64,000 nt of DNA from Streptomyces sp. YIM 130001 (GCF_003574445.1 NZ_KZ984548.1:1-64000); one strand, 5' to 3'. Positions 1-8,478 are shown, numbered from the stretch's first letter. Notes: generated by a model not told the origin, from the letters alone. Made by a program: numbers and translations.

Positions 1-24
1 GTTGTCGTGTCTTATGGTCGAGGG

Positions 25-669
25 ATGCGCTACGACCTGGTCATCTTCGACAACGACGGCGTCCTCGTGGACAGTGAGCCGATCTCCAACACCATCCTCT
101 CCGGGTACCTGACGGAACTGGGACACCCCACCACGTACGAAGATTCGTTGCGGGACTACATGGGTGCCGCGGTGCACCGTGTGCACGATCTGGTGCGGGA
201 ACGGACCGGGCGCGACCTGCCCGCTGAATTCGACGCGACGCTGCACGAGCGCATCTTTGCCGCTTTTCAGCGGGAGTTGCAGCCGGTGGCCGGCGTCGAG
301 GAAGTACTCGCGAAGCTCACGGCAGAGGGAGTGCCCTACTGCGTGGCGTCGTCCGGTAGCCACGAGCGGATCCGGATCGGGCATCTGACGACCGGGCTCG
401 ACGAATGGTTCGAGGACGAGTGGATCTTCAGCTCCGATGACGTCGGCCGGGGCAAGCCTGCTCCGGATCTGTTCCTGCACGCGGCACGGAGCATGGACGC
501 CGATCCGCAGCGGACCGTGGTGATCGAGGACAGTCCTCTGGGCGTGGAGGCGGCGAAGCTGGCGGGCATGGACGTACTGGCGTTCACAGCGATGACTCCC
601 TCGGAGCGACTGGAGGGAGCCGATGGCTACTTCGGTGACATGGGACGGCTCGTCGAATTGCTTGGCTGA
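25..669 (+). CDS. HAD-superfamily hydrolase (beta-phosphoglucomutase-like)
   Basis: Cytosolic HAD phosphatase of about 214 residues, a usual size for the beta-phosphoglucomutase/phosphoglycolate phosphatase branch. Motif I (FDNDGVLVDSEP) sits at the N-terminus with both aspartates. A cap domain follows, then a Ser motif near SSGSHE, a Lys in GKPAPD, and motif IV (VIEDSPLGVEAA). These fix the fold and chemistry but not the substrate. I chose the ATG because motif I then starts a few residues in; an in-frame GTG lies 18 nt upstream, close to the window edge. The next gene begins 44 nt downstream with its own promoter-like hexamer, so the two need not be one operon. Confidence 0.85.
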   Translation: MRYDLVIFDNDGVLVDSEPISNTILSGYLTELGHPTTYEDSLRDYMGAAVHRVHDLVRERTGRDLPAEFDATLHERIFAAFQRELQPVAGVEEVLAKLTAEGVPYCVASSGSHERIRIGHLTTGLDEWFEDEWIFSSDDVGRGKPAPDLFLHAARSMDADPQRTVVIEDSPLGVEAAKLAGMDVLAFTAMTPSERLEGADGYFGDMGRLVELLG

Positions 670-698
670 TCCATCTACCGGTGGGTAGTCCCGGCCCT

Positions 699-704
699 TA
701 CGCT
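699..704 (+). promoter_or_regulatory. -10 hexamer of a leaderless promoter for the MFS gene
   Basis: TACGCT fits the Streptomyces -10 pattern (TANNNT). It lies 8 nt before the ATG at 713, so transcription should start at or next to the start codon. No good -35 is visible and there is no clear ribosome-binding site. Confidence 0.4.
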
Positions 705-712
705 GTCCGGCC

Positions 713-1927
713 ATGACGGATGCGCGATTGCGGTACGGCAGGTCGGCCCTGGGGTTGAGCTTCTTCGTCCAGGGGGTGGCGTTCGCGCTGCTGGTGACGC
801 GGATTCCCGCGATCCAGGATCGCTACGGGATATCCGACGGGCTGCTGCCCCTGTTTCTGGCCGCGGTCCCGGTCCTCGCCGGTGCGGGCAGTGTCGCGAC
901 CGAGCATCTGGTGAAGCGGGTCTCGCCCCGGCTGGTGCTGCGGTGGTCGCAGCCGGTGGTACTGCTTGCGCTGCTCGGGGTCGGGGCGGGAGAGACGCTG
1001 TGGCAACTGGGGCTCTGCCTCGGTGCGTTCGGTATCGCGGTCGGGGCGCTCGATGCCTCGATGAACATGCTCGGCGTCAGTCTGCAGCGGGCCTACGGGC
1101 GCAGCATCATGCTGGGATTCCACGCCTCGTACAGCCTGGGCGGGATCGTGGGGGCGTCGCTCGCCTGGGTGGGGGCGCACTGGGAGTACTCGCTGATGGT
1201 GTCGTACTGGCCGGTGGTCGCCGTGCTGCTGCCGGCGGCGTTCGTCGGTAGTCGTTGGTACGCGGAGGGACAGGGCGGGGCGGCGGAGCAGGTGGGTGCG
1301 GCCGGGGGCGGGCCTTCGCTCAGGCTGCTGTGGCCGCTCTGTTTCGTGATGGCCTTCGCGTACATCGGGGATTCGACGGTCTCCAACTGGAGTGCCAAGT
1401 ACCTGCAGGATGTGCTGGGCAGTTCGGAGCAATTGGCGACGGTTCCGTACAACATCTACATGGTGACGACGCTGATCGGGCGGGCGGTCGGTGATGTGGG
1501 GGTGCGGAGGTTCGGTCCGGTGCGGGTGGTGCGGTGCGGGACGGTGTTGGCTGCGGTGGGGTTCGCGGTGGTGGCCGGGGCGCCTGGGGCCTGGGTGGGG
1601 ATGCTGGGGTTCACGTTCCTCGGGCTCGGGCTGTGTGTGATCGTGCCGCAGACGTTCGCTGCGGCGGGGAGGCTTTTCCCGGGGCGCTCGGACACGGCGA
1701 TCGCTCGGCTGAACATCTTCAACTACGTGGGTTTTCTGGTGGGTTCGCCGCTGGTGGGGGTGCTCGGAGACGCCTGGAACTATCGCGGAGCGATGGTCGT
1801 TCCGATGGTGTTGGTGCTTGTGACGCTGCTCTACGCCCGGTCTTTCGCCCAGGATCCGGACCGATACGGTGGCGGACATGAGCGGCCGCGCACAGCTGAT
1901 GTGGGACGAAGCAGTAACGGGCTATGA
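713..1927 (+). CDS. MFS transporter (YbjJ-like)
   Basis: Integral membrane permease of 404 residues with about 12 hydrophobic segments, the standard length for the major facilitator superfamily. The N-terminus carries a helix ending in VTRIPAIQDR, and the central segment FHASYSLGGIVGAS resembles the YbjJ/FucP-like branch. The substrate cannot be read from sequence. A charged loop near residues 185-205 separates the two six-helix halves. The 3' end overlaps the downstream AcuC gene by about 50 nt in another frame, suggesting coupled expression. The start is the first ATG after a leaderless-type -10 hexamer. Confidence 0.85.
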   Translation: MTDARLRYGRSALGLSFFVQGVAFALLVTRIPAIQDRYGISDGLLPLFLAAVPVLAGAGSVATEHLVKRVSPRLVLRWSQPVVLLALLGVGAGETLWQLGLCLGAFGIAVGALDASMNMLGVSLQRAYGRSIMLGFHASYSLGGIVGASLAWVGAHWEYSLMVSYWPVVAVLLPAAFVGSRWYAEGQGGAAEQVGAAGGGPSLRLLWPLCFVMAFAYIGDSTVSNWSAKYLQDVLGSSEQLATVPYNIYMVTTLIGRAVGDVGVRRFGPVRVVRCGTVLAAVGFAVVAGAPGAWVGMLGFTFLGLGLCVIVPQTFAAAGRLFPGRSDTAIARLNIFNYVGFLVGSPLVGVLGDAWNYRGAMVVPMVLVLVTLLYARSFAQDPDRYGGGHERPRTADVGRSSNGL

Positions 1928-3041
1928 CTTCGGGCCCGAGCACCCGATGGACCCGATGCGCCTTGCGCTGACCCGGCGACTGATCACCGCGTTCGAGCTG
2001 GACAAGGACTTCGAGGTCGTCTCCGCCAAGCCTGCGGGGGAGTCGACGTTGCGCCTGGTGCACCGGGACGACTACATCGCGGCGGTCAAGGCCGCGTCCG
2101 CGGATCCGGATGCTGCGGACATGGCGTACGGGCTCGGGACGGTGGACGATCCGGCATTCGCCGGGATGCACGACGTCTCGGCCCGGATCGCGGGGCAGTC
2201 GGTAGGAGCCGCCGAAGCGGTCTGGCGGGGCGGAGCCCTGCACGCGGTGAACTTCTCCGGAGGGCTGCACCACGCCATGCCTGGTGCTGCTTCGGGATTC
2301 TGCATCTACAACGATGCGGCGCTCGCTGTCGCCCGGTTGCTCGAGCTGGGTGTCGAGCGGGTGGCGTACGTCGACGTGGACGTGCATCACGGTGACGGTG
2401 TGCAGGCGGCGTTCTGGGAGGATCCGCGGGTTCTGACGATCTCGATGCATGAGCATCCGAGGACGCTGTTCCCGCAGACCGGGTGGCCTGAGGAGACCGG
2501 TGCCGCGGAGGGCAGCGCGGTGAATGTGGCGCTGCCGGCCGGTACGGGGGACGAGGGCTGGCTGCGGGCGTTCCATGCCGTGGTGCCGGAGCTGCTGGCC
2601 GAGTTCAGGCCGCAGGTGCTGGTGTCGCAGCACGGAGCGGACACACATTTCGAGGACCCGCTGGCGCACCTGGCGGTGTCGTTGGACGCGCAGCGTACCG
2701 TCCAGGCGGCGTGCCACGAGCTGGCCCATCAGTACGCCGACGGGCGCTGGGTGGCGCTCGGCGGTGGAGGGTATGCCGTGGTGGACGTCGTGCCGAGGTC
2801 GTGGACGCATCTCGCCGCGATCGCCGCGGGGCGGCCGATCGAGCCGACGGCCGCGGTCCCCGAGGAGTGGCGGCAAGAAGTGTTCGCCAGGACGAGGCAG
2901 TTGGCGCCGGCCCGGATGACGGACGGCAGGGAGCCGGTGTGGCGGGACTGGGAGTCCGGGTACGACCCGGCCGACCGGCTCGACCAGGCGATCGTGGCGA
3001 CCCGCAGGGCGGCGTACCCGCTGCGTGGGCTGTTGCCCTGA
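1878..3041 (+). CDS. acuC: Acetoin utilization protein AcuC (class I deacetylase fold)
   Basis: Zinc-dependent deacetylase of the histone deacetylase superfamily, about 387 residues. Visible hallmarks are GGLHHAMPGAASGFC, with tandem His and the active-site loop, and VDVDVHHGDGVQ, with the Asp/His zinc ligands. Both match AcuC, which deacetylates acetyl-CoA synthetase in Bacillus. The physiological target here is inferred. The ATG at 1878 is preferred over an in-frame GTG at 1869, and both lie inside the end of the MFS gene. In S. coelicolor the same order (MFS, AcuC, phosphatase family, HTH, bS22) occurs, from memory. Confidence 0.88.
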   Translation: MSGRAQLMWDEAVTGYDFGPEHPMDPMRLALTRRLITAFELDKDFEVVSAKPAGESTLRLVHRDDYIAAVKAASADPDAADMAYGLGTVDDPAFAGMHDVSARIAGQSVGAAEAVWRGGALHAVNFSGGLHHAMPGAASGFCIYNDAALAVARLLELGVERVAYVDVDVHHGDGVQAAFWEDPRVLTISMHEHPRTLFPQTGWPEETGAAEGSAVNVALPAGTGDEGWLRAFHAVVPELLAEFRPQVLVSQHGADTHFEDPLAHLAVSLDAQRTVQAACHELAHQYADGRWVALGGGGYAVVDVVPRSWTHLAAIAAGRPIEPTAAVPEEWRQEVFARTRQLAPARMTDGREPVWRDWESGYDPADRLDQAIVATRRAAYPLRGLLP

Positions 3042-3176
3042 CCGAGGACATGGTGAGGGCGCCGCTCAGGCGACCCGGCCACGCAGGCCGTCCAGTTGCC
3101 GGGGTGGTTACGCCAACTGTGCCCAGTTTTGTGGTTCCGGCTGTGACGGGGCGGTCAATGCGCCAGCATCGCAGGG

Positions 3177-3992
3177 GTGTTGAGCACCGGCGCGCTACGT
3201 GCGCATCTGCTGGCGGCCCGACTGGCCGGGCCCGTGGCGACCTCGCGTGAGGAGAGTCTGCGGAGCTACCGGCTCTTCGCGGCGCGCGACCCCCGAGTGC
3301 TGCTCGGTCTGGACCCCGAACGGGACTGGGACGCACGGGGCTTGATCGCGCTGATGGCGGACAAGTGCGGGGTCTCCGCAGACCCCGGGCACACGGTCGG
3401 GCCTGATGTGATCGATCCGGAGCGGACCTTGGCCGGGCTCGAGGCCTTCGCGGGCCGGATGCGCCGGGCTGCCGAACGGCGGGCGCCGGTGTTCCTCGGC
3501 ACCGGCCACCCCCATCGACTGCTGGGTTTCTACGCCGAGTTGGCGGACGCTCTCTCGGCGGCAGGATGTCGTGTCCTCACCCCAGCGCAGGGTAGCTCTG
3601 TCGACATAACGACCCGGTTTGGTCTACGCACGTACAACCTTGACTACGTACGGGGAGTCGCGTTGGTGCGCGAGCCGAGCGCGTCGGGCGCCGGTTGTGA
3701 GACCGGCGCACACACCCATTCGCCGCTCCCGATCCGTACCGCTCTCGGTGCTGTCGCGGAGGGCGGCGAGACGCTCCCCGAGCTGGTCATCGGGGACCAC
3801 GGATGGGTCTGCGGAGCAGGTCAGCTGGGGATCGAGGCGATCGGCCTGGCGGATACGGATGATCCCGCGCTGTTCGTGGGGGAGGCCGAGGGGCAGGTGT
3901 CCGTGGCCGTTCCGCTTGATGACGCTGTGCGGTCTGATTACTACCGGCCGCTTACTCGCTATGTACTCAATCGAGCGTGTCTGTCACGGTAG
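3177..3992 (+). CDS. Conserved actinobacterial protein, annotated as phosphatase in Streptomyces
   Basis: A 271-residue cytosolic protein conserved in Streptomyces next to acuC and commonly labelled phosphatase, although I see no classical phosphatase motif. Notable segments are GTGHPHRLLGFYAELADAL, resembling a nucleotide- or sugar-binding loop, and VIGDHGWVCGAGQ. A His-rich stretch (GAHTHSPLP) lies between. The start is the GTG at 3177. It precedes the small HTH gene and bS22, with 130 nt between, so it may be co-transcribed with them. Function is not established; the name records family usage only. Confidence 0.7.
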   Translation: MLSTGALRAHLLAARLAGPVATSREESLRSYRLFAARDPRVLLGLDPERDWDARGLIALMADKCGVSADPGHTVGPDVIDPERTLAGLEAFAGRMRRAAERRAPVFLGTGHPHRLLGFYAELADALSAAGCRVLTPAQGSSVDITTRFGLRTYNLDYVRGVALVREPSASGAGCETGAHTHSPLPIRTALGAVAEGGETLPELVIGDHGWVCGAGQLGIEAIGLADTDDPALFVGEAEGQVSVAVPLDDAVRSDYYRPLTRYVLNRACLSR

Positions 3993-4122
3993 GACCCCGA
4001 TCGCAGCTCCTCTTCCCCACTCGCATCACCCGCCCCTACTCTGGGGAGTGAACGCACAGCGACGAGGAGTCACCGGAAGGGGAAGCCGGTGCCCGTCCAT
4101 GTGTGGAAGGTTCAGGTGTGAC

Positions 4123-4332
4123 ATGGCTGCTGGCGAGAGGCCTCTCAGCGAGGTCCAGTTCCTGACCGTGGCGGAAGTCGCCTCGGTGATGCGAGTGTCC
4201 AAGATGACCGTGTACCGCTTGGTGCACAGTGGTCATCTGCCCGCGATCCGGGTGGGGAGGTCCTTCCGAGTCCCGGAGAATGCGGTTCACGAGTACCTTC
4301 GCGATTCGTATGTGGGGGTGGAGACGGCCTGA
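4123..4332 (+). CDS. bdtA: Excisionase/MerR-type helix-turn-helix protein (BdtA-like)
   Basis: A 69-residue DNA-binding protein made almost entirely of one winged HTH of the excisionase (HTH_17) type: LTVAEVASVMRVSKMTVYRL, then a wing with IRVGRSFRVPE and a short C-terminal helix. It matches the position and type of the S. coelicolor gene known as bdtA (a BldD target), recalled from literature, not searched. The ATG has AGGTG 5 nt upstream; an alternative ATG nine codons earlier cannot be excluded. It is followed by bS22. I did not find a convincing BldD box upstream. Confidence 0.75.
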   Translation: MAAGERPLSEVQFLTVAEVASVMRVSKMTVYRLVHSGHLPAIRVGRSFRVPENAVHEYLRDSYVGVETA

Positions 4333-4453
4333 TCGAGGCGGATTCATCTCCTCGATTACGACCTCGGCGCTGAGCCGGGTAGGCTGGGCCGACGTAGGTC
4401 GTGTGGGCCCATTCTGCCCCGCACCGAGTGATGAGAAGTGAGCGAGGGTAGTC

Positions 4454-4552
4454 GTGGGCTCTGTTATCAAGAAGCGGCGCAAGCGGATGGCGAAGAAGAA
4501 GCACCGCAAGCTGCTGAAGCGCACCCGCGTCCAGCGTCGTAACAAGAAGTAA
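4454..4552 (+). CDS. Small ribosomal subunit protein bS22 (AURKAIP1/COX24 domain)
   Basis: A 32-residue extremely basic peptide beginning [19 protein letters not shown] and ending in an Arg/Lys-rich tail. This is the actinobacterial AURKAIP1/COX24-domain protein found as bS22 on the mycobacterial small ribosomal subunit. It would bind 16S rRNA near the decoding region. The start is a GTG after GAGGGTAGTC. It is followed directly by a strong hairpin terminator. Genes this short are often missed by gene finders. Confidence 0.92.
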   Translation: MGSVIKKRRKRMAKKKHRKLLKRTRVQRRNKK

Positions 4553-4573
4553 CGACCGCTGGATCACAGCGCT

Positions 4574-4608
4574 CCGAGGCCTCCCGCCCCTGTGGTGGGG
4601 GGCCTCGG
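4574..4608 (+). terminator. Hairpin terminator after bS22
   Basis: CCGAGGCCTCCCGCCCC pairs with GGGGGGCCTCGG around a short loop (TGTGGT). It begins 21 nt past the bS22 stop codon. The GC-rich hairpin without a long U-run is normal for Streptomyces. Confidence 0.75.
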
Positions 4609-4838
4609 CTGCGTTCAGGGCTGCCCGGCCCGGGCAGGTGTGGGTCGAACAGCCGGGAGCGGGCGGCCGGTTTGGTGACCAAGTGTATGCCCGTGGTCAC
4701 GTATTGCATCGGTTGGACATCCTGCCGTAGCACACACCCGCTAACGTGGCGCATGAGTCCGGCGGCCGGCCCGATGGCGGCCGGTCCGCGCGGACGGCAC
4801 CGCGGTGCGCGACGAGGGTGGGAAGGAAGGCGCTGATC

Positions 4839-5903
4839 TTGGGCAAGGTCGTGCTCGTGACCGGGGTGGCCCGGCAGCTCGGCGGACGTCTGGTACGCCG
4901 GATCCAGCGGGATCCCGGGGTGGACCGGGTGATCGGTCTGGACGCCGTGCCGCCCGAACACCAGCTGGGCGCCGCCGAGTTCCTGCAGGCGGACATCCGG
5001 CAGCCGACCATCGCGCGCGTCCTCGCCGAGTACGCGGTCGACACGGTCGTGCACATGGACGTCACGGGCACCGCGCTCGCCGGCGGCAGCCGGACGTCGG
5101 TCAAGGAGACCAATGTCATCGGCACGATGCAGCTGCTCGGCGCCTGCCAGAAGTCTCCGACCGTGCGCCGCCTGGTGGTGAAGTCCAGCACCAACGTCTA
5201 CGGCTCCGCGCCGCGCGACCCCGCCGTGTTCACCGAGACGACCTCGCCGAAGTCGTTGCCGAGCGGCGGCTTCGCCAAGGACACCGTCGAGGTCGAGGGC
5301 TACGTACGCGGTTTCGCCCGGCGCAGGCCGGACGTGGCGGTGTGTGTGCTGCGCTTCGCGAACATCCTCGGACCCACCGCGGACTCTCCGCTCGCCGAGT
5401 ACCTGTCGCTGCCGGTGCTGCCGACCGTGCTCGGTTACGACCCACGGCTGCAGTTCGTGCACGAGGACGACGTGATCGACGTACTGCGTATCGCCGCTCG
5501 GGAACCGGCGCGCGCGACGCTGAACAGCGGCACCTTCAACATCGCCGGCGACGGGGTACTGCTCCTGTCCCAGTGCGCCCGGCGCCTCGGACGCCCCACG
5601 GTGCCGATGCTGCTGCCCGCGGTCACCTGGGCGGGGGCCGCGCTGCGCACCGCGGGGCTCACCGATTTCTCGCCGGAGCAGCTGCGGCTGCTCACGCACG
5701 GCAGGGTGGTGTCGACCAGGGAGATGCGCGAGACACTGGGGTTCCGGCCCAAGTACACGACGGTGCAGGCGTTCACGGACTTCGTCCGCAGCCGAGGTCC
5801 CGGCCTGCTGCCGCCCGAGGCCCTGTCCAGGGTCGTCGACCGGCTCGCGGCGCTGCCCCTGCCGGGCGCCGCGGCGAAGCATCCGACGCACAGCGCGGAC
5901 TGA
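4839..5903 (+). CDS. NAD-dependent epimerase/dehydratase-like extended SDR
   Basis: A 354-residue protein with an extended SDR fold. The N-terminus MGKVVLVTGVARQLGG carries the glycine-rich dinucleotide loop in an unusual form, followed by strands up to the VVKSSTNVYG segment. The usual YxxxK catalytic pair is not present. The region that should carry it reads SGGFAKDTVEVEG, keeping the Lys but with Gly at the Tyr position, so catalysis is doubtful and a binding role is possible. The TTG start is supported by GGAAGGAAGG 8 nt upstream. It ends 14 nt before the acyltransferase, so the two form an operon. Confidence 0.8.
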   Translation: MGKVVLVTGVARQLGGRLVRRIQRDPGVDRVIGLDAVPPEHQLGAAEFLQADIRQPTIARVLAEYAVDTVVHMDVTGTALAGGSRTSVKETNVIGTMQLLGACQKSPTVRRLVVKSSTNVYGSAPRDPAVFTETTSPKSLPSGGFAKDTVEVEGYVRGFARRRPDVAVCVLRFANILGPTADSPLAEYLSLPVLPTVLGYDPRLQFVHEDDVIDVLRIAAREPARATLNSGTFNIAGDGVLLLSQCARRLGRPTVPMLLPAVTWAGAALRTAGLTDFSPEQLRLLTHGRVVSTREMRETLGFRPKYTTVQAFTDFVRSRGPGLLPPEALSRVVDRLAALPLPGAAAKHPTHSAD

Positions 5904-5917
5904 GGAGCGCATCAACG

Positions 5918-7009
5918 ATGGCGGACGCCAAGGTCATTCCGTTCGACGACGACCGGTCGCGGGGCGGCGCCCGGAGCCCGGCCCGGCGCAGGTCGGGTGG
6001 CCGGCGCCAGGCGGAGCCGGCCCCGGAGGTGACGCCGCTGCCGGGCCGGCAGGAGCATCCTGCGGAGGACCTCGGGGACGGGCGGCCCGTCCCCGAGGGC
6101 GCGGCCGGTGAACAGCCCGATCCGACCCCGGAGTCCGGTGCGGACGCGGCGGACCGGCAGGGTCCGCGCAGCGGTCTGGAACGCCGGGTGGCCGGCGGCC
6201 TGGCCTTCCTGCGGCGACGGCTCACCGGCGATTACGACGTCGACGAGTTCGGCTACGACCGGGATCTGACCGAGCAGGTTCTGATGTCGCTCCTGCGGCC
6301 CGTCTCCGAGAAGTACTTCCGGGTCGAGGTGAAGGGGATGGAGAACATCCCGGCGGACGGCGGGGCCCTGATCGTCGCGAACCACTCCGGGACACTGCCG
6401 CTCGACGGTCTGATGCTGCAGGTCGCGGTGCACGACAACCACCCGGCGCAGCGCCATCTGCGGCTGCTCGCCGCGGACCTGGTGTTCATGCTGCCCGTGG
6501 TCAACGAACTGGCGCGCAAGGCCGGCCACACGCTCGCCTGCGCGGAGGACGCGCAGCGGCTTCTGGAGGCGGGCGAGCTGGTCGGCGTGATGCCGGAGGG
6601 GTTCAAGGGGATCGGCAAGCCGTTCAGCGAGCGATACAAGCTGCAGCGTTTCGGCCGCGGGGGCTTCGTCTCGACCGCGCTGCGCGCCCGTACGCCGATC
6701 GTGCCGTGCTCGATCGTCGGTGCCGAGGAGATCTACCCGATGGTGGGGAACTCCAAGACGCTGGCCCGGGTTCTCGGACTGCCGTACTTCCCGATCACGC
6801 CGACGTTCCCCTGGCTCGGGCCGCTCGGCGGGGTGCCGCTGCCGACGAAGTGGACGATCCAGTTCGGTGAGCCGATCGCGACGGACGGCTATCCGCCGGA
6901 GGCGGCGGAGGATCCGATGCTGATGTTCAACCTCACCGATCAGGTGCGGGAGCAGATCCAGCACACCCTGTACAAGCTTCTTGTGCAGCGGCGCTCGGTG
7001 TTCTTCTGA
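5918..7009 (+). CDS. PlsC/MGAT-like lysophospholipid acyltransferase family protein
   Basis: Peripheral membrane acyltransferase of 363 residues. The first ~90 residues are Arg/Pro/Glu-rich and probably disordered. The acyltransferase domain starts near residue 140 and carries ANHSGTLPLDG (about 154-164), a variant of the NHxxxxD motif as in the MGAT-like branch, then a VMPEGFKGIGKP glycerol-binding loop and IVPCSIVGAEE. It likely transfers acyl groups to a glycerolipid or related acceptor; the substrate is unknown. The ATG follows GAGGAGCG. It is translated just after the epimerase-like gene and ends at a large perfect hairpin. Confidence 0.82.
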   Translation: MADAKVIPFDDDRSRGGARSPARRRSGGRRQAEPAPEVTPLPGRQEHPAEDLGDGRPVPEGAAGEQPDPTPESGADAADRQGPRSGLERRVAGGLAFLRRRLTGDYDVDEFGYDRDLTEQVLMSLLRPVSEKYFRVEVKGMENIPADGGALIVANHSGTLPLDGLMLQVAVHDNHPAQRHLRLLAADLVFMLPVVNELARKAGHTLACAEDAQRLLEAGELVGVMPEGFKGIGKPFSERYKLQRFGRGGFVSTALRARTPIVPCSIVGAEEIYPMVGNSKTLARVLGLPYFPITPTFPWLGPLGGVPLPTKWTIQFGEPIATDGYPPEAAEDPMLMFNLTDQVREQIQHTLYKLLVQRRSVFF

Positions 7010-7048
7010 CGCAGGTGTTCCAGCCGCAGGCGTCCGCTGCCGGCGCTC

Positions 7049-7103
7049 CACTACGCACATCGGGCCCCCTTCCTTCAAGGAAGGGGGCCCGATGTGCGTA
7101 GTG
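7049..7103. terminator. 55-nt perfect palindrome, bidirectional terminator
   Basis: A 27-bp perfect inverted repeat with a single central base separates the acyltransferase (+) from rsbN (-). The arms begin CACTACGCACATCGGG and continue through CCCCCTTCCTT. The right arm ends 1 nt before the rsbN stop codon (7105-7107). It would terminate both convergent transcripts and could also shield rsbN mRNA from 3' exonucleases. Confidence 0.85.
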
Positions 7104-7104
7104 C

Positions 7105-8319
7105 CTACTCCGTGGTGTCCTCACCGCTTATACCGAGCCCCGGCAGCAGGCCCGGAAGGAGCGGCGGGAGGGTCACGTCCGGCTTGACCGGGTCGCTCTG
7201 CTCGCCGCCTCCCGACGGCTTGCTCGGCGTGGTGTCGTCCTTCGGCGGGTCGAGCAGCCCGCCGCCGCCACCACCGATCAGTCCGCCGTCGTCCTCGGAA
7301 CCGGAGGGTGAGGGGTCCTCCGGCCGGGTCTTCTCGTCGGACGGACCGGCGGTCGGGTCGGAGGCGCTCGGCGTCGGGGTGTCCTCGCCGGTCGAGTCGT
7401 CCGTCGTGCTCTCCGGCGTCTCGGTGACGTCACCGCCCGTGCCGGGAACGCTCGGCAGCCGCGAACGCAGCGGCGCGATCTCGTCCTCCATGGCATCGAA
7501 CACCGAGGTCACCTCGCTGCTGACGTCCGAGAGCTGGACGGGCAGCCGACTCTGCAGATCGCTCCAACTGCCGCGGTACGACTGGGAGAACGAGGACAGA
7601 GTCTGGATCGGGCCCATCGATCCGTCCTCGGCGTAGGCGTCGTGGAGCAGCTGGTGTCCTTCGGACGCGTCGTGACGCATCCCGGACAGCGCGCGGCGGA
7701 TCTCGCCGATCTGCTCGTGGTCGAGGTCTCCCGAACGGGCCCGCTCCATCAGGCGGTTGGCCTCGTGGAGCCGGGTGGAGGCCTGGTTCAGGTAGAGCTC
7801 ACCGCGCGCCGAGGAGTCGTCGGTCATGCCGAGCTTGAAGTCCTCCATGCCGCGCTTGAGGCCGTAGAGGGAGTCGCCCGGCAGGGCGTCGGAGCTGGCC
7901 GCGGAGACGCCGCTGAAGGCGCCTGCCGCGACTCCGACGGTGAGTCCGCCGGCCGCGATGCCCTTGGAGAGCCGCGTCCGGGGCCGGAACTTCCGCAGTG
8001 GGGTGGCCCGGTGGGCGCCCTTGCGGCTGCGCTGCTCCGGCACCGTCGTACCTGGGCCGGTGTCGCCCGCGGTGCCTTCCTGCAGCATGGCCTCCATGGC
8101 GGCCACGAGCTGTGCCCGCTGGACCACCTTGACCTCGGGGTCGAGCTCCGGTCGCGGCAGCTCACCGAGGCCTTCGGCCACCGTGAGCATGGCGGACTGC
8201 TCGGCCCCGTCGGCCGATGGGGAGTCCGTGGGCTGCTCGGCCGCCTGACCCTGGTCGGTCTGTTCGTCCACGGCGTGGGCGAAGGCGTTCGCCCGCCGGC
8301 TCGGGACATTCGCGATCAC
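7105..8319 (-). CDS. rsbN: Anti-sigma factor RsbN (membrane, DUF5667)
   Basis: Single-pass membrane anti-sigma factor that holds sigma-BldN inactive. It has 404 residues. A cytosolic N-terminal part (about 1-115) contains MLTVAEGLGELPRPELDP and would bind the sigma factor. One transmembrane helix follows at about 119-142 (GIAAGGLTVGVAAGAF), then an external DUF5667 helical domain and a Pro/Ser/Gly-rich tail. The identity rests on its place directly downstream of bldN, as in S. coelicolor and S. venezuelae. The GTG at 8319 has GAGGAGG 8 nt upstream; an earlier in-frame GTG at 8328 abuts that site. A candidate sigma-BldN promoter lies 131 nt upstream. Confidence 0.85.
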   Translation of the reverse strand: MIANVPSRRANAFAHAVDEQTDQGQAAEQPTDSPSADGAEQSAMLTVAEGLGELPRPELDPEVKVVQRAQLVAAMEAMLQEGTAGDTGPGTTVPEQRSRKGAHRATPLRKFRPRTRLSKGIAAGGLTVGVAAGAFSGVSAASSDALPGDSLYGLKRGMEDFKLGMTDDSSARGELYLNQASTRLHEANRLMERARSGDLDHEQIGEIRRALSGMRHDASEGHQLLHDAYAEDGSMGPIQTLSSFSQSYRGSWSDLQSRLPVQLSDVSSEVTSVFDAMEDEIAPLRSRLPSVPGTGGDVTETPESTTDDSTGEDTPTPSASDPTAGPSDEKTRPEDPSPSGSEDDGGLIGGGGGGLLDPPKDDTTPSKPSGGGEQSDPVKPDVTLPPLLPGLLPGLGISGEDTTE

Positions 8320-8449
8320 TGGCGGCACCTCCTCTCGTCATGACGTCCGACTCCCCAGGGGGTCCTGAGGGTTGCCCACGCCGGTGCGCGCCGCTCGTGC
8401 GAGTCGGCGGCGCCGGACAGGGGGCGACCACAGGGAGCCTGCATTCCGC

Positions 8450-8478
8450 ACAACGAGGGTCGCGGCACATGGGTTACG
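8450..8478 (-). promoter_or_regulatory. Candidate sigma-BldN (ECF) promoter for rsbN
   Basis: On the minus strand CGTAACC (8478-8472) is followed after exactly 16 nt by CGTTGT (8455-8450). This looks like an ECF-type -35/-10 pair and resembles the sigma-BldN promoter signature as I remember it. It would give an rsbN leader of roughly 120 nt and place the anti-sigma gene under its own sigma factor, as reported in Streptomyces. The consensus is recalled, not computed. Confidence 0.5.

Noticed and set aside
698..1879. Long open frame on the minus strand opposite the MFS gene
   Set aside because: It is Arg/Pro/His-rich with poor third-position bias, a typical shadow of a GC-rich gene; the same holds for other long antisense frames (for example 12593-14902, 21085-22893, 39764-40795).
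4020..4120. BldD binding box upstream of the bdtA-like gene
   Set aside because: The best candidate around the CTCTGGGG segment matches only six of nine conserved positions.
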